Positions 54,890 to 62,334 of a stretch of 64,000 nucleotides of DNA are shown here, piece by piece (the first letter of the stretch is position 1; each line of letters begins with the position of its first letter). This DNA is from Streptococcus entericus DSM 14446 (GTDB lineage: Bacteria; Bacillota; Bacilli; Lactobacillales; Streptococcaceae): the NCBI RefSeq assembly GCF_000380025.1, contig NZ_KB904155.1:208151-272150 (forward strand), given 5' to 3'. The notes below the pieces were generated by a model, which saw nothing but the letters and a program-made list of their open reading frames with translations, was not told the origin of the DNA and made no database searches. The translations under genes were made by a program, and so were the position numbers.

Positions 54890-54897
54890 TATTCGTC
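54890..54897 (-). promoter_or_regulatory. ComX (late competence) promoter box of coiA
   Basis: GACGAATA on the minus strand, 7 of 8 matching the streptococcal combox TACGAATA, with a T-rich tract directly upstream and the coiA ribosome site just after. It implies ComX-dependent induction in competence. Confidence 0.75.
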
Positions 54898-55000
54898 AAA
54901 AAATAAGAAAAAGAAGTGCCATAACACTTATAAATAAGCAGACCACCTTTTAACTGGTTATTTCTCTTGTTCAATCTGGAACAGCTCATAAGCCTTGTTA

Positions 55001-55028
55001 AAAAGACCAGGACTTTCGTCCCAGCCTC
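55001..55028 (-). terminator. Terminator of nagB
   Basis: GGCTGGGAC-GAAA-GTCCTGGTC stem (with G-U pairs) followed by TTTTT on the minus strand, 11 nt after nagB. Confidence 0.75.
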
Positions 55029-55038
55029 ATTACTACTC

Positions 55039-55743
55039 TTAATCTAACTTGCTAGCCGCTGCGTCATCGACAATGACATAGACTTCTGGATGGTTTTGCA
55101 GGCTGCTGGCAGGCAGGTCCGTTGTCGGCTGACCATTGACCATTCCAGCAATCGCGTCAGCTTTTGCCGCCCCATAAGCCATCAAAATGATACTCTTAGC
55201 TGCTAAAATGCTACTGATGCCCATGGAAATGGCTTGGCGTGGAACCTCGCTTTCATCATCAAAGAAGCGAGCATTAGCCTTGATGGTGTCCTCAGCCAAG
55301 TCAACCACCTGTGTTTTAGCTTCAAAAGGCGTTCCTGGTTCGTTGAAGCCAATATGACCGTTGTTGCCAATCCCTAAAATCTGCAAATCCACAGGGTACT
55401 GCTCAAGAAGCGCATCGTAGCGCTTGGTTTCAGCGTCCAAGTCTTCCGCTAAGCCGTTAGGCAAAAAGCTCTGCTTGAATGGTTTAGCATGAAAGAGATT
55501 TTGGTGCATAAAGTGATGATAAGATTGGTCGTTGTCAGCAGACAGTCCGACATACTCATCCAAGTTAATGCTACGTAACCCCGATAAATCAAGGTCACTG
55601 GCAACGATTTGCTTGTAAAACTCGATTGGCGTGCTGCCTGTTGCAAGTCCTAATGTTTGAGCTCCAGCTGCTAATTTTTCCTTGAGCAGTTCAAAAGCAA
55701 CCTTGCCGCCTTCAACGCTATCCTTCACACGAATGATTTTCAT
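55039..55743 (-). CDS. nagB: Glucosamine-6-phosphate deaminase
   Basis: 234 residues. Converts glucosamine-6-phosphate to fructose-6-phosphate and ammonia, the entry of amino sugars to glycolysis. Family blocks: [16 protein letters not shown] near residue 33, [10 protein letters not shown], and [13 protein letters not shown] with the catalytic region near residue 130. Its promoter overlaps a 12-bp inverted repeat (55755-55766 and 55787-55798), which fits repression by a GntR-type NagR. Divergent from queA. Confidence 0.96.
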   Translation of the reverse strand: MKIIRVKDSVEGGKVAFELLKEKLAAGAQTLGLATGSTPIEFYKQIVASDLDLSGLRSINLDEYVGLSADNDQSYHHFMHQNLFHAKPFKQSFLPNGLAEDLDAETKRYDALLEQYPVDLQILGIGNNGHIGFNEPGTPFEAKTQVVDLAEDTIKANARFFDDESEVPRQAISMGISSILAAKSIILMAYGAAKADAIAGMVNGQPTTDLPASSLQNHPEVYVIVDDAAASKLD

Positions 55744-55754
55744 GATGTCTCCTT

Positions 55755-55808
55755 TTGGTCTATACCGATTGATACCTCTATTATATGGTATAGACCAATT
55801 TTTGTCAA
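55755..55808 (-). promoter_or_regulatory. nagB promoter with NagR-type operators
   Basis: TTGACA (55803-55808), 17 nt, TATAAT (55780-55785). The 12-nt element TTGGTCTATACC lies in the spacer and its reverse partner GGTATAGACCAA lies about 20 nt downstream, giving two arms at 55755-55766 and 55787-55798. This matches the TGGTCTATACCA-type site of GntR/NagR repressors. Confidence 0.85.
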
Positions 55809-55835
55809 GGCTTTCATCTTATTTTTAGGCTAAAA

Positions 55836-55846
55836 TGTGCTATAAT
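55836..55846 (+). promoter_or_regulatory. Extended -10 promoter of queA, leaderless transcript
   Basis: TGTGCTATAAT ends 7 nt before the ATG at 55854. No ribosome site is present; the ATG at 55845 lies inside the -10 and cannot be the start. Confidence 0.6.
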
Positions 55847-55853
55847 GAAAACC

Positions 55854-56882
55854 ATGAATACGAAAGACTTTGATTTTTACTTACCCGAGCACTTGATTGC
55901 TCAGACACCGCTGGAACAACGTGATGCCTCACGCCTCCTCGTCATCAACCGTGCTAGCAAGGAGATGACCGATACCAGCTTTGACCACATCATCGACCAA
56001 CTCAACCCTGGTGACGCTCTGGTCATGAACAACACCCGCGTTTTGCCTGCCCGCCTCTACGGGCAAAAGCCTGACACAGGAGGCCATGTCGAGCTTTTGC
56101 TCCTCAAAAACACGGAAGGGGACTGCTGGGAGGTGCTGGCCAAACCAGCTAAACGCCTCAAGACTGGGGCAAGGGTTAGCTTTGGGGACGGTCGCTTGGT
56201 TGCGACCATCATAGCAGAGCTGGAGCACGGTGGACGGATTGTCGAGTTTAGCTACGATGGGATTTTTCTTGAGGTGCTGGAAAGCCTCGGTGAAATGCCT
56301 TTACCTCCCTATATCCATGAAAAGCTAGCAGATAAAGATCGCTACCAAACCGTTTACGCCAAGGAAAACGGCTCTGCGGCAGCCCCAACTGCAGGACTGC
56401 ACTTTACACCAGAGCTGCTGACAGCCATTAAAGCCAAGGGGGTTCATCTGGTCGAGCTGACCCTACACGTCGGACTGGGAACCTTTCGCCCTGTCTCTGT
56501 GGAAAATCTGGACGACCATGATATGCACTCGGAGTTCTACCAGCTGACAGCAGAAGCAGCCAATACCCTCAATCAGGTCAAAGCTGCTGGTGGTCGTATC
56601 GTTGCCGTCGGCACAACCTCCATTCGTACCCTAGAGACCATCGGACAAAAATATGGTGGCAAGCTCCAAGCTGACAGCGGTTGGACCAATATCTTTATCA
56701 AACCAGGCTATACATTTACCGTTGTGGATTCTTTTTCGACTAATTTTCACCTGCCCATGTCAACCTTAGTCATGCTGGTGTCTGCTTTTGCAGGACGGGA
56801 ATTTGTCCTCGATGCCTACAAGCACGCGGTCGACGAAGGCTATCGTTTCTTTAGCTTCGGTGATGCCATGTTTGTCCAGTAG
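55854..56882 (+). CDS. queA: S-adenosylmethionine:tRNA ribosyltransferase-isomerase
   Basis: 342 residues from ATG 55854 ([10 protein letters not shown]), the normal family N-terminus. Transfers the ribosyl part of SAM to preQ1-tRNA in queuosine synthesis. Blocks: [17 protein letters not shown] near residue 57, APTAGLHFT near residue 180, and [13 protein letters not shown] promoter with no leader precedes it. Monocistronic; divergent from nagB. Confidence 0.96.
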   Translation: MNTKDFDFYLPEHLIAQTPLEQRDASRLLVINRASKEMTDTSFDHIIDQLNPGDALVMNNTRVLPARLYGQKPDTGGHVELLLLKNTEGDCWEVLAKPAKRLKTGARVSFGDGRLVATIIAELEHGGRIVEFSYDGIFLEVLESLGEMPLPPYIHEKLADKDRYQTVYAKENGSAAAPTAGLHFTPELLTAIKAKGVHLVELTLHVGLGTFRPVSVENLDDHDMHSEFYQLTAEAANTLNQVKAAGGRIVAVGTTSIRTLETIGQKYGGKLQADSGWTNIFIKPGYTFTVVDSFSTNFHLPMSTLVMLVSAFAGREFVLDAYKHAVDEGYRFFSFGDAMFVQ

Positions 56883-56937
56883 GGACGTTCCTTCTGCCTA
56901 ATCAAAAGCATCTGCGAAACTATTGGAAAGGAGTCTT

Positions 56938-57516
56938 ATGCAACTAACAGGAAACGAAGATTTACGGGTGAAACGAACCATTTCAGCTATTTATCAAGCC
57001 TTTGAAGAACTGATTTGTCAAAAGGACTATGACAAAATCACGGTAACTGAACTAGCTAAATTAGCCCTAATCAACAAGAAAACCTTTTACCGCTATTATC
57101 CAACCCTAGATGATTTATTAGCGGAAATGCAGGAAACCTATGCCCAGTCCTATATCCAGCTCATTCGAGATTTCAAGCTCCCAGATGATTTAGAGAACAT
57201 CCAGCGAGCATTCTTTGAATTCTCAGCCCAACAAGGTCCGGCCTACGACAAGATTACCATCAGTCACTCCACCTATTCAGACATTCGGCAGGACATGATT
57301 GATATGGTGATGGCAAAGACTTGGTCGCAGTCCCCCCAAGTTCAAGCCTTATCTCCTTTTCAAAAAATCAGCCTACTCAACTTTATCCAGCAAACCACCC
57401 TGTCCATCTACCGCCAATGGGTAGAAGAGGGCAAAGTGACGCCTTTAGAGGAGGTTATCCAAACGTCTGTTTTACTGACTGAAACAGGAATTTCTGCTCT
57501 CTTGCATCAAGATTAG
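56938..57516 (+). CDS. TetR/AcrR family transcriptional regulator
   Basis: 192 residues from the ATG at 56938, with GGAAAGGAG upstream; the longer TTG reading begins inside it. The helix-turn-helix is KITVTELAKLALINKKTFYRYY near residues 35-56, a variant with the TFYRYYPTLDDLL motif. The C-terminal helical domain binds an unknown ligand. The NTF2-like genes and an aldo/keto reductase follow on the same strand and are possible targets, but a terminator separates them. Confidence 0.92.
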   Translation: MQLTGNEDLRVKRTISAIYQAFEELICQKDYDKITVTELAKLALINKKTFYRYYPTLDDLLAEMQETYAQSYIQLIRDFKLPDDLENIQRAFFEFSAQQGPAYDKITISHSTYSDIRQDMIDMVMAKTWSQSPQVQALSPFQKISLLNFIQQTTLSIYRQWVEEGKVTPLEEVIQTSVLLTETGISALLHQD

Positions 57517-57565
57517 TCCACTAATTTTCAAAAAGTGTGGCATAAGCCTCAACATCAAAACAATC

Positions 57566-57594
57566 GCCCATTGTCCTAACAGCAATGGGCTTTT
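57566..57594 (+). terminator. Terminator of the TetR gene, overlapping a promoter
   Basis: GCCCATTG (57566-57573) pairs with CAATGGGC (57583-57590), followed by TTTT. The next gene's promoter is embedded in it. Confidence 0.8.
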
Positions 57595-57599
57595 ATAAT
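57571..57599 (+). promoter_or_regulatory. Promoter of the NTF2-like gene
   Basis: TTGTCC (57571-57576), 17 nt, TATAAT (57594-57599). Confidence 0.5.
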
Positions 57600-57626
57600 A
57601 AAATCATCAAAACTAAGGAGGTTCTG

Positions 57627-58001
57627 ATGACACAAACAGACCAAGAGGCCATCATCGCCTTGCAACACCAAATTTGGGAGGCTTACATCACTAAAAACAT
57701 CCCTCTCCTAGAGATGATCTATCCTGAAAATCATTACTTTCGCCATACAGGTGGTCGCTACCAAGCAAGAGATGAGTTTTTGGCAGACATTAAATCGGGA
57801 GTTTTCCGCTATTATAGTTACCTGCCTGAGTCTGAAACGGTGACCTTTTTGTCCGACAGCACTGCCATATTGCACACCAAGGCTAAAACAGATGCCCGTA
57901 TCTATGGCTTTCGCAAGGTCTGGCGGATGGATTTTGACCTAGCCTTCGAAAAAATAGATGGAAGATGGCGACCAGCAGATGACCGGAAAATCAGGGGCTA
58001 G
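57627..58001 (+). CDS. NTF2-like (SnoaL/DUF4440-type) protein
   Basis: 124 residues from the ATG at 57627, with AAGGAGG upstream. Alpha+beta fold typical of the NTF2 superfamily: an N-terminal helix (EAIIALQHQIWEAYITKNI), YPENHYFRHTGGRYQARDEF, and a C-terminal beta sheet ending with KIDGRWRPADD. Such proteins bind small hydrophobic ligands or act as isomerases; the role here is unknown. A second NTF2-like gene follows at 58433, interrupted by a stop codon. Confidence 0.75.
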   Translation: MTQTDQEAIIALQHQIWEAYITKNIPLLEMIYPENHYFRHTGGRYQARDEFLADIKSGVFRYYSYLPESETVTFLSDSTAILHTKAKTDARIYGFRKVWRMDFDLAFEKIDGRWRPADDRKIRG

Positions 58002-58432
58002 ATAGATCGGAAGTCGTAGGCTATCTGAATACGGCTAGAGACCCTCACAGTACCCAAGATTTTAACAATAACCAACCGAAACAGGACAATTTAGGGGTTA
58101 TTGTCCCCCTCTATAACCAGAGAAAGTTGCTCATGATAGCTATCTGAGCCAACTAAAAAGACCGATGAGAACTGGCTGACAGATATGGCGAGCCGTCAGC
58201 TAATCTGCCTTGCTTTTGATATTAGGAGTTCTCATTGTCATGAGGAAAAAGAGAGTATTGCCCTTGTCATGCGGCTAATTAGAGAGTCTGTAGCTAGCAA
58301 AAGCTTATTCCAAAGATAAAGTGGTCAGTGGTAGCTGGTTGGTTAGAGAACTTCAACATAAGCTGACATATTTTTACCAAGATAATACGAGACGTCAATA
58401 CAGACGAACATTATATATAAAGGAGTAAATTG
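58002..58432. other. Intergenic region before the second NTF2-like gene
   Basis: About 430 nt with no credible gene. A frame of about 45 codons just downstream of the NTF2-like gene (PENQGLDRSEVVGYLNTAR onward) carries protein-like sequence and may be decayed coding DNA, but lacks a start. The last bases carry AAAGGAG for the next gene. Confidence 0.4.
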
Positions 58433-58861
58433 ATGACAAACACAGAAATTGCCAACCGATTGGCTTTAAAAGAATTAGTAGATACCTTTTCAAATCTAGC
58501 AGACACCAAAGACGTGTGTGCTCAGATGAAGCTGTTCAAAGAAGATGCTAAGGTTGTCTCCATCAATGGCGACCAAAAATTTGTCTCAGAAGGTAAGGAG
58601 GCAATCGGCAAGGCCTTTAGCGACTACCTTGACCTTTTCCATAGCGTTTACCACCTCAATGGTCAGTAAACGGTTAGTTTTCAAGATAACAATCATGCCC
58701 AAGGTATCTCCTATTGTCAGGTCGTTTTGATCACAAATCAAGATGGCAAAGAGGTCACAAGGACATCAGGTGTCCGCTACCAAGATTATTATGAAAAAAT
58801 TGATGGTAACTGGTTGATCGCTAGTCGTGAGTCCCACTTTATGTGGACCAAAGTTGACTAA
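58433..58861 (+). pseudogene. NTF2/SnoaL-like protein with an internal stop
   Basis: ATG at 58433 behind AAAGGAG. Reading gives 78 codons (MTNTEIANRLALKELVDTF onward to HLNGQ), then TAA at 58667-58669, then 63 more codons in the same frame (TVSFQDNNHAQGISYCQ to SHFMWTKVD) ending at 58861. A single Gln (CAA) to stop change explains it. The full protein would be 142 residues, with the C-terminal YYEKIDGNWLIASR that marks the SnoaL-like fold. The aldo/keto reductase follows 29 nt later. Confidence 0.8.
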
Positions 58862-58890
58862 GCAGATAGACTAGGAAAGGAGACTGACAA

Positions 58891-59748
58891 ATGACTACAC
58901 CGCTATATAAAACATTAAATACTGGGTATCACATGCCACAAATGGGTCTGGGCGTCTACCTCATGGCTCCAGGTCAGGAAACTTATGAGGCTGTTCGGAC
59001 AGCTCTACATTTAGGTTATCGCCACATCGACACAGCTCACGCCTATCAAAATGAGGCAAGCGTCGGACAAGCTATCGCTGACAGCGGACTGAACCGCGAG
59101 GAGATCTTTATCACCACCAAATTATGGCCGACAGAATACGGTGAGCAAGAAAGTCAGACTGCAATTGATAAAATGCTCAATCGTTTGCAAACTGACTACA
59201 TCGACCTCCTGCTACTGCATCAGTCTATCGGCGATTACATAGGCGCCTATAAAGGCATGGAAGCCGCAGTCAAGACTGGAAAAGTACGCTCTATCGGTCT
59301 CTCTAATTTTGAAGATGAGCGTCTAGATGAGGTGTTGACTAAAGCTGACATCAAGCCTGCTGCCTTACAAGTGGAAGCTCATCCCTATTTCCCTCAGGAT
59401 GATTTAGCCGCTCACATTGCCCCTTATGGGACAGTCCTTGAGAGCTGGTACCCTCTTGGACACGGAGATCCTGCCTTACTCAATGAAGCAGTTGTTTTAA
59501 AAATTGCTGAACGCTTAAACAAAACACCGGCTCAAGTCATTCTCAGATGGCATCTGCAAAAAGGTTATATTGTCTTTCCTAAAACAACTAATCCTGTTCA
59601 CATGGCGGAAAATTTTAACATTTTTGACATAACATTAACCGCAGAGGACATGGCTGCTATCGCCACATTGAATTCCGGTAAACGCTACTTCACCATGTCC
59701 ATGGCAGATCGAGAAAAGAATTTTATGGCTTATGTCCCAGCAGATTAG
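58891..59748 (+). CDS. Aldo/keto reductase
   Basis: 285 residues. (beta/alpha)8 NADPH-dependent reductase: HIDTAHAYQNEASVGQAI gives the catalytic Asp and Tyr (about residues 48-53), ITTKLWPTEY gives Lys (about 78), and LLLLHQSIGDY gives the His (about 111). Substrate unknown; could be a sugar aldehyde or 2,5-diketogluconate-type reductase. GGAAAGGAG upstream. Probably cotranscribed with the broken NTF2-like gene; possible target of the TetR regulator. Confidence 0.93.
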   Translation: MTTPLYKTLNTGYHMPQMGLGVYLMAPGQETYEAVRTALHLGYRHIDTAHAYQNEASVGQAIADSGLNREEIFITTKLWPTEYGEQESQTAIDKMLNRLQTDYIDLLLLHQSIGDYIGAYKGMEAAVKTGKVRSIGLSNFEDERLDEVLTKADIKPAALQVEAHPYFPQDDLAAHIAPYGTVLESWYPLGHGDPALLNEAVVLKIAERLNKTPAQVILRWHLQKGYIVFPKTTNPVHMAENFNIFDITLTAEDMAAIATLNSGKRYFTMSMADREKNFMAYVPAD

Positions 59749-59828
59749 AGGTAGGCGAGTTCTTTACACCCCTAGTTTACCCCCAAACTTTGTTGCACAC
59801 AACACTCATCTTGGTCATTGACGAGAAT

Positions 59829-59870
59829 ACAAAAACGAGATTAGGATGCTTGTCCCAGTCTCGTTTTTGT
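59829..59870. terminator. Bidirectional terminator between the aldo/keto reductase and pepV
   Basis: ACAAAAACGAGA pairs with TCTCGTTTTTGT, with GTCCCAG/TTAGGAT inside the loop region. Confidence 0.8.
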
Positions 59871-59951
59871 GTTCTTATTCCCACATTCGACTAAAATCAC
59901 TGCTCATAGGCGCAGAAATTAGTGTTTAATGTTTGGCAACAACTGATGATT

Positions 59952-61355
59952 TTATTTGATTAACTCATAGATAGCTTCTGCGTAGATGGCTGCTGAGCGG
60001 AAGATATCATCCAACGCCATAAACTCGTTCGCTTGGTGCATGGTGTTGATGGAATCTGGGAACATGGCCCCATAAGCGACCCCACGCTTGAGCAGACGAC
60101 CAAAAGTTCCGCCTCCGATAACCATTTCATGCCCCTTGAGACCAGTTTGCTTCTCGTAAACAGACAACAGAGTCTGCACCAGCGGGTCTTCCAGAGGGGT
60201 ATAGTGTGGCACATGACCGTGGTCTGACAAGGTCACTTTCTCAACAGTTGCCAGCTGTTCCAGCTGAGCCTTAATGGTTTCTGGATCAGTTCCTTTTGGA
60301 TAGCGGAAGTTGAGGGCGATGGTGTTGTCTGCTTTGTCAGCTTCAAAACTAAAGACACCAGCGTTCATGCTCAAGTCACCCATGCGCTCATCGCTATGAG
60401 CGACTCCTAAATTGACCGCCAAGAAATCTTGATGAAGTTTATCAGCAATGATAGTGATGTAGTCTTTAGCGGCACCTGCCAAGTCAAACTGGGTCAGGAA
60501 TTTAGCCAAATAGGTCGCACCGTTAACACCCTCTTCTGGGGTTGAGCCGTGGGCTGATTTGCCATGGATAGTGATGGTCAGCTGATCATCACCTGTAACC
60601 TCACCACGAACCTCTGGGTGGGCAGACAGGAAGTCTGCAAGGGCCGCCTGAGCTCTTGCCAAGTCAAGACCTGTCAGCTCTGCGGTGGCTGACTCAGGCA
60701 CCATGTTCTCCCGAAGACCGCCTTGGAAACTGAGCAAGGTCACTGCTCCGCCATTGCTCCCAGCATAGTGAAGATAGGCCGTAATGTTGCCTTTTTCACC
60801 GTTGATAATCGGAAACTCCGCGTCAGGTGAAAAGCCAAAATCAGGCAGAGGCAGACCGACGTGCTCGAAATAGTAATCCATATCCTGCCAGCCAGACTCT
60901 TCATCAGTACCAACGATAAAGCGGACTTTTTTAGAGGTTGGCAAGCCCAGTTCCTTGATGATTTTGAGACCGTAGTAGCAGGCCATAGTTGGTCCCTTGT
61001 CATCAGACGAGCCCCGAGCATAGAGGCGACCGTCCTTAATCACTGGCGTGTAAGGGTCAGTGTCCCAACCCGAACCTGCAGGCACCACATCCAAGTGTCC
61101 AAAGATGCCCAGCACCTCATCTCCCTCGCCAAACTCGAAGTGTCCAGCATAATTGTCAACATTGGTGATCGGATAACCGTCACGCTCCGCCATGGCCAGG
61201 AAATGCTCCAGCGCACGGACTGGACCAGGTCCAAAAGGGTGCTCCGGCGAGATTTTGTCGTCTTCACGCTCAGACTTGATGCTGAGGATAGCGGTCAAAT
61301 CCGCCAAAAGATCGTCTTTACGTTTTTCTACTTCTGCTTGAAAGTTAATTGTCAT
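59952..61355 (-). CDS. pepV: Dipeptidase PepV
   Basis: 467 residues, M20 metallopeptidase cleaving dipeptides. Zinc-ligand blocks: GIFGHLDVVPAGSGWDTDPY near residue 85, ARGSSDDKGPTMA near residue 113, and GTDEESGWQDM near residue 148 (catalytic Glu). HGKSAHGSTPEEGVNGA in the lid domain. Cytoplasmic. ATG at 61355 preceded by AAAGGAG. Monocistronic; ends before the shared terminator. Confidence 0.96.
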   Translation of the reverse strand: MTINFQAEVEKRKDDLLADLTAILSIKSEREDDKISPEHPFGPGPVRALEHFLAMAERDGYPITNVDNYAGHFEFGEGDEVLGIFGHLDVVPAGSGWDTDPYTPVIKDGRLYARGSSDDKGPTMACYYGLKIIKELGLPTSKKVRFIVGTDEESGWQDMDYYFEHVGLPLPDFGFSPDAEFPIINGEKGNITAYLHYAGSNGGAVTLLSFQGGLRENMVPESATAELTGLDLARAQAALADFLSAHPEVRGEVTGDDQLTITIHGKSAHGSTPEEGVNGATYLAKFLTQFDLAGAAKDYITIIADKLHQDFLAVNLGVAHSDERMGDLSMNAGVFSFEADKADNTIALNFRYPKGTDPETIKAQLEQLATVEKVTLSDHGHVPHYTPLEDPLVQTLLSVYEKQTGLKGHEMVIGGGTFGRLLKRGVAYGAMFPDSINTMHQANEFMALDDIFRSAAIYAEAIYELIK

Positions 61356-61497
61356 GTTTTCTCCTTTTATCTAAATTATCCGCATAAGCCTGCCTATTTG
61401 CCTGACTTATCTTTTTTTACTGTTTTTTTTGGGGGAAAATGGCAGAGCTATTCACTGGATGTGACCAAGAGACACAGGAACTGCCTCACTTATCCTC

Positions 61498-62100
61498 CTA
61501 ACGGTGCTCAATCACCTCATCAACAGGTAAGCGGTAGCTCGGCTCTGGCTTGTCGTCGCTGTAACCAACCGTGATCAAGAGTTCTGGACGGAAACGGCTG
61601 TCGATATCTAGCACTTCATTGATGGCTGATTTATCAAAACCAAGCAACATATTTGAGGCAAAACCTTGATCCGTCAGCGCCATGACCAGGTTCATGGCAA
61701 CTAGACCGCTGTTAAAGGCCAGATAGTCGCTGGTTGTTGCCTGATCGTACTGTTCAAAAAGCTTAGGATAGGATTGAGCAAATCTAGCCAGTTGCTCATC
61801 CCCCAAACTATGAACGCCAATCCGTGCAATCTTGCGGGCACGCTTAGGCAAATCGGTATCACTAAAAAGAGCGATAACCACCTTAGCCTGACGGATTTGC
61901 TCACCGTTGGCTCTGAACCCCAGAGTTGCCAGTTGGTCTTTCTTATCCGTCACAATGACGAATTTCCATGGCTGCATATTATGGGCCGACGGAGCCAAGG
62001 TCGCAATTTCGATAGCTGTGCGAATATCTTTAAGATCGACAGGCTTATCGTTAAAGGTCTTGTAAGCATGCCGCTTTTTATTCAATTCTAAAAATTTCAA
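61498..62100 (-). CDS. Nitroreductase family protein
   Basis: 200 residues from a TTG at 62100 (MKFLELNKKRHAYKTF), with GGAGG 7 nt upstream; the longer ATG at 62166 has no site and lies in the decayed gene region. FMN-binding Arg in NKKRHAYKTF, and SAHNMQPWKFVIV near residue 44, are typical. Reduces quinones, nitro compounds or similar using NAD(P)H. Substrate unknown. Confidence 0.9.
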   Translation of the reverse strand: MKFLELNKKRHAYKTFNDKPVDLKDIRTAIEIATLAPSAHNMQPWKFVIVTDKKDQLATLGFRANGEQIRQAKVVIALFSDTDLPKRARKIARIGVHSLGDEQLARFAQSYPKLFEQYDQATTSDYLAFNSGLVAMNLVMALTDQGFASNMLLGFDKSAINEVLDIDSRFRPELLITVGYSDDKPEPSYRLPVDEVIEHR

Positions 62101-62162
62101 GGAATGTCCTCCGAAGGTGATATGACCATTATAGCATAACATCAGCATAAAAAGCCAACATT

Positions 62163-62334
62163 TCAATGACTACTATCCAAAATTGAAAGAATACAATATC
62201 CCAGCAAGATAGGCAATAACAGCAGTATGGCAAGGTAGAGCAACCATCCCAAGCGATGTCGAGGCTTGAGGCGAACACCCACTCCAGTGATAAACAAGGA
62301 TTCCCAGTCCTAAAAAGATCTACTTATTTTTCAT
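62163..62334 (-). pseudogene. Decayed small membrane protein downstream of uvrC
   Basis: ATG at 62334, with AGGAG upstream, overlaps the end of uvrC. The frame MKNK then stops (TAG, codon 5) and continues as IFLGLGILV. A single extra T (run of three) then shifts the frame; the corrected frame ITGVGVRLKPRHRLGWLLYL continues to a stop at 62163. Corrected, it would be 56 residues with two hydrophobic stretches. The length of 172 nt is one more than a multiple of three. Function unknown. Confidence 0.55.

Noticed and set aside
58002-58120. Frameshifted C-terminal extension of the first NTF2-like gene
   Set aside because: The 45-codon frame after 58002 joins the NTF2 frame only by a +1 shift, and the first gene already has a complete fold and normal stop; kept only as a weak remark in the intergenic entry.
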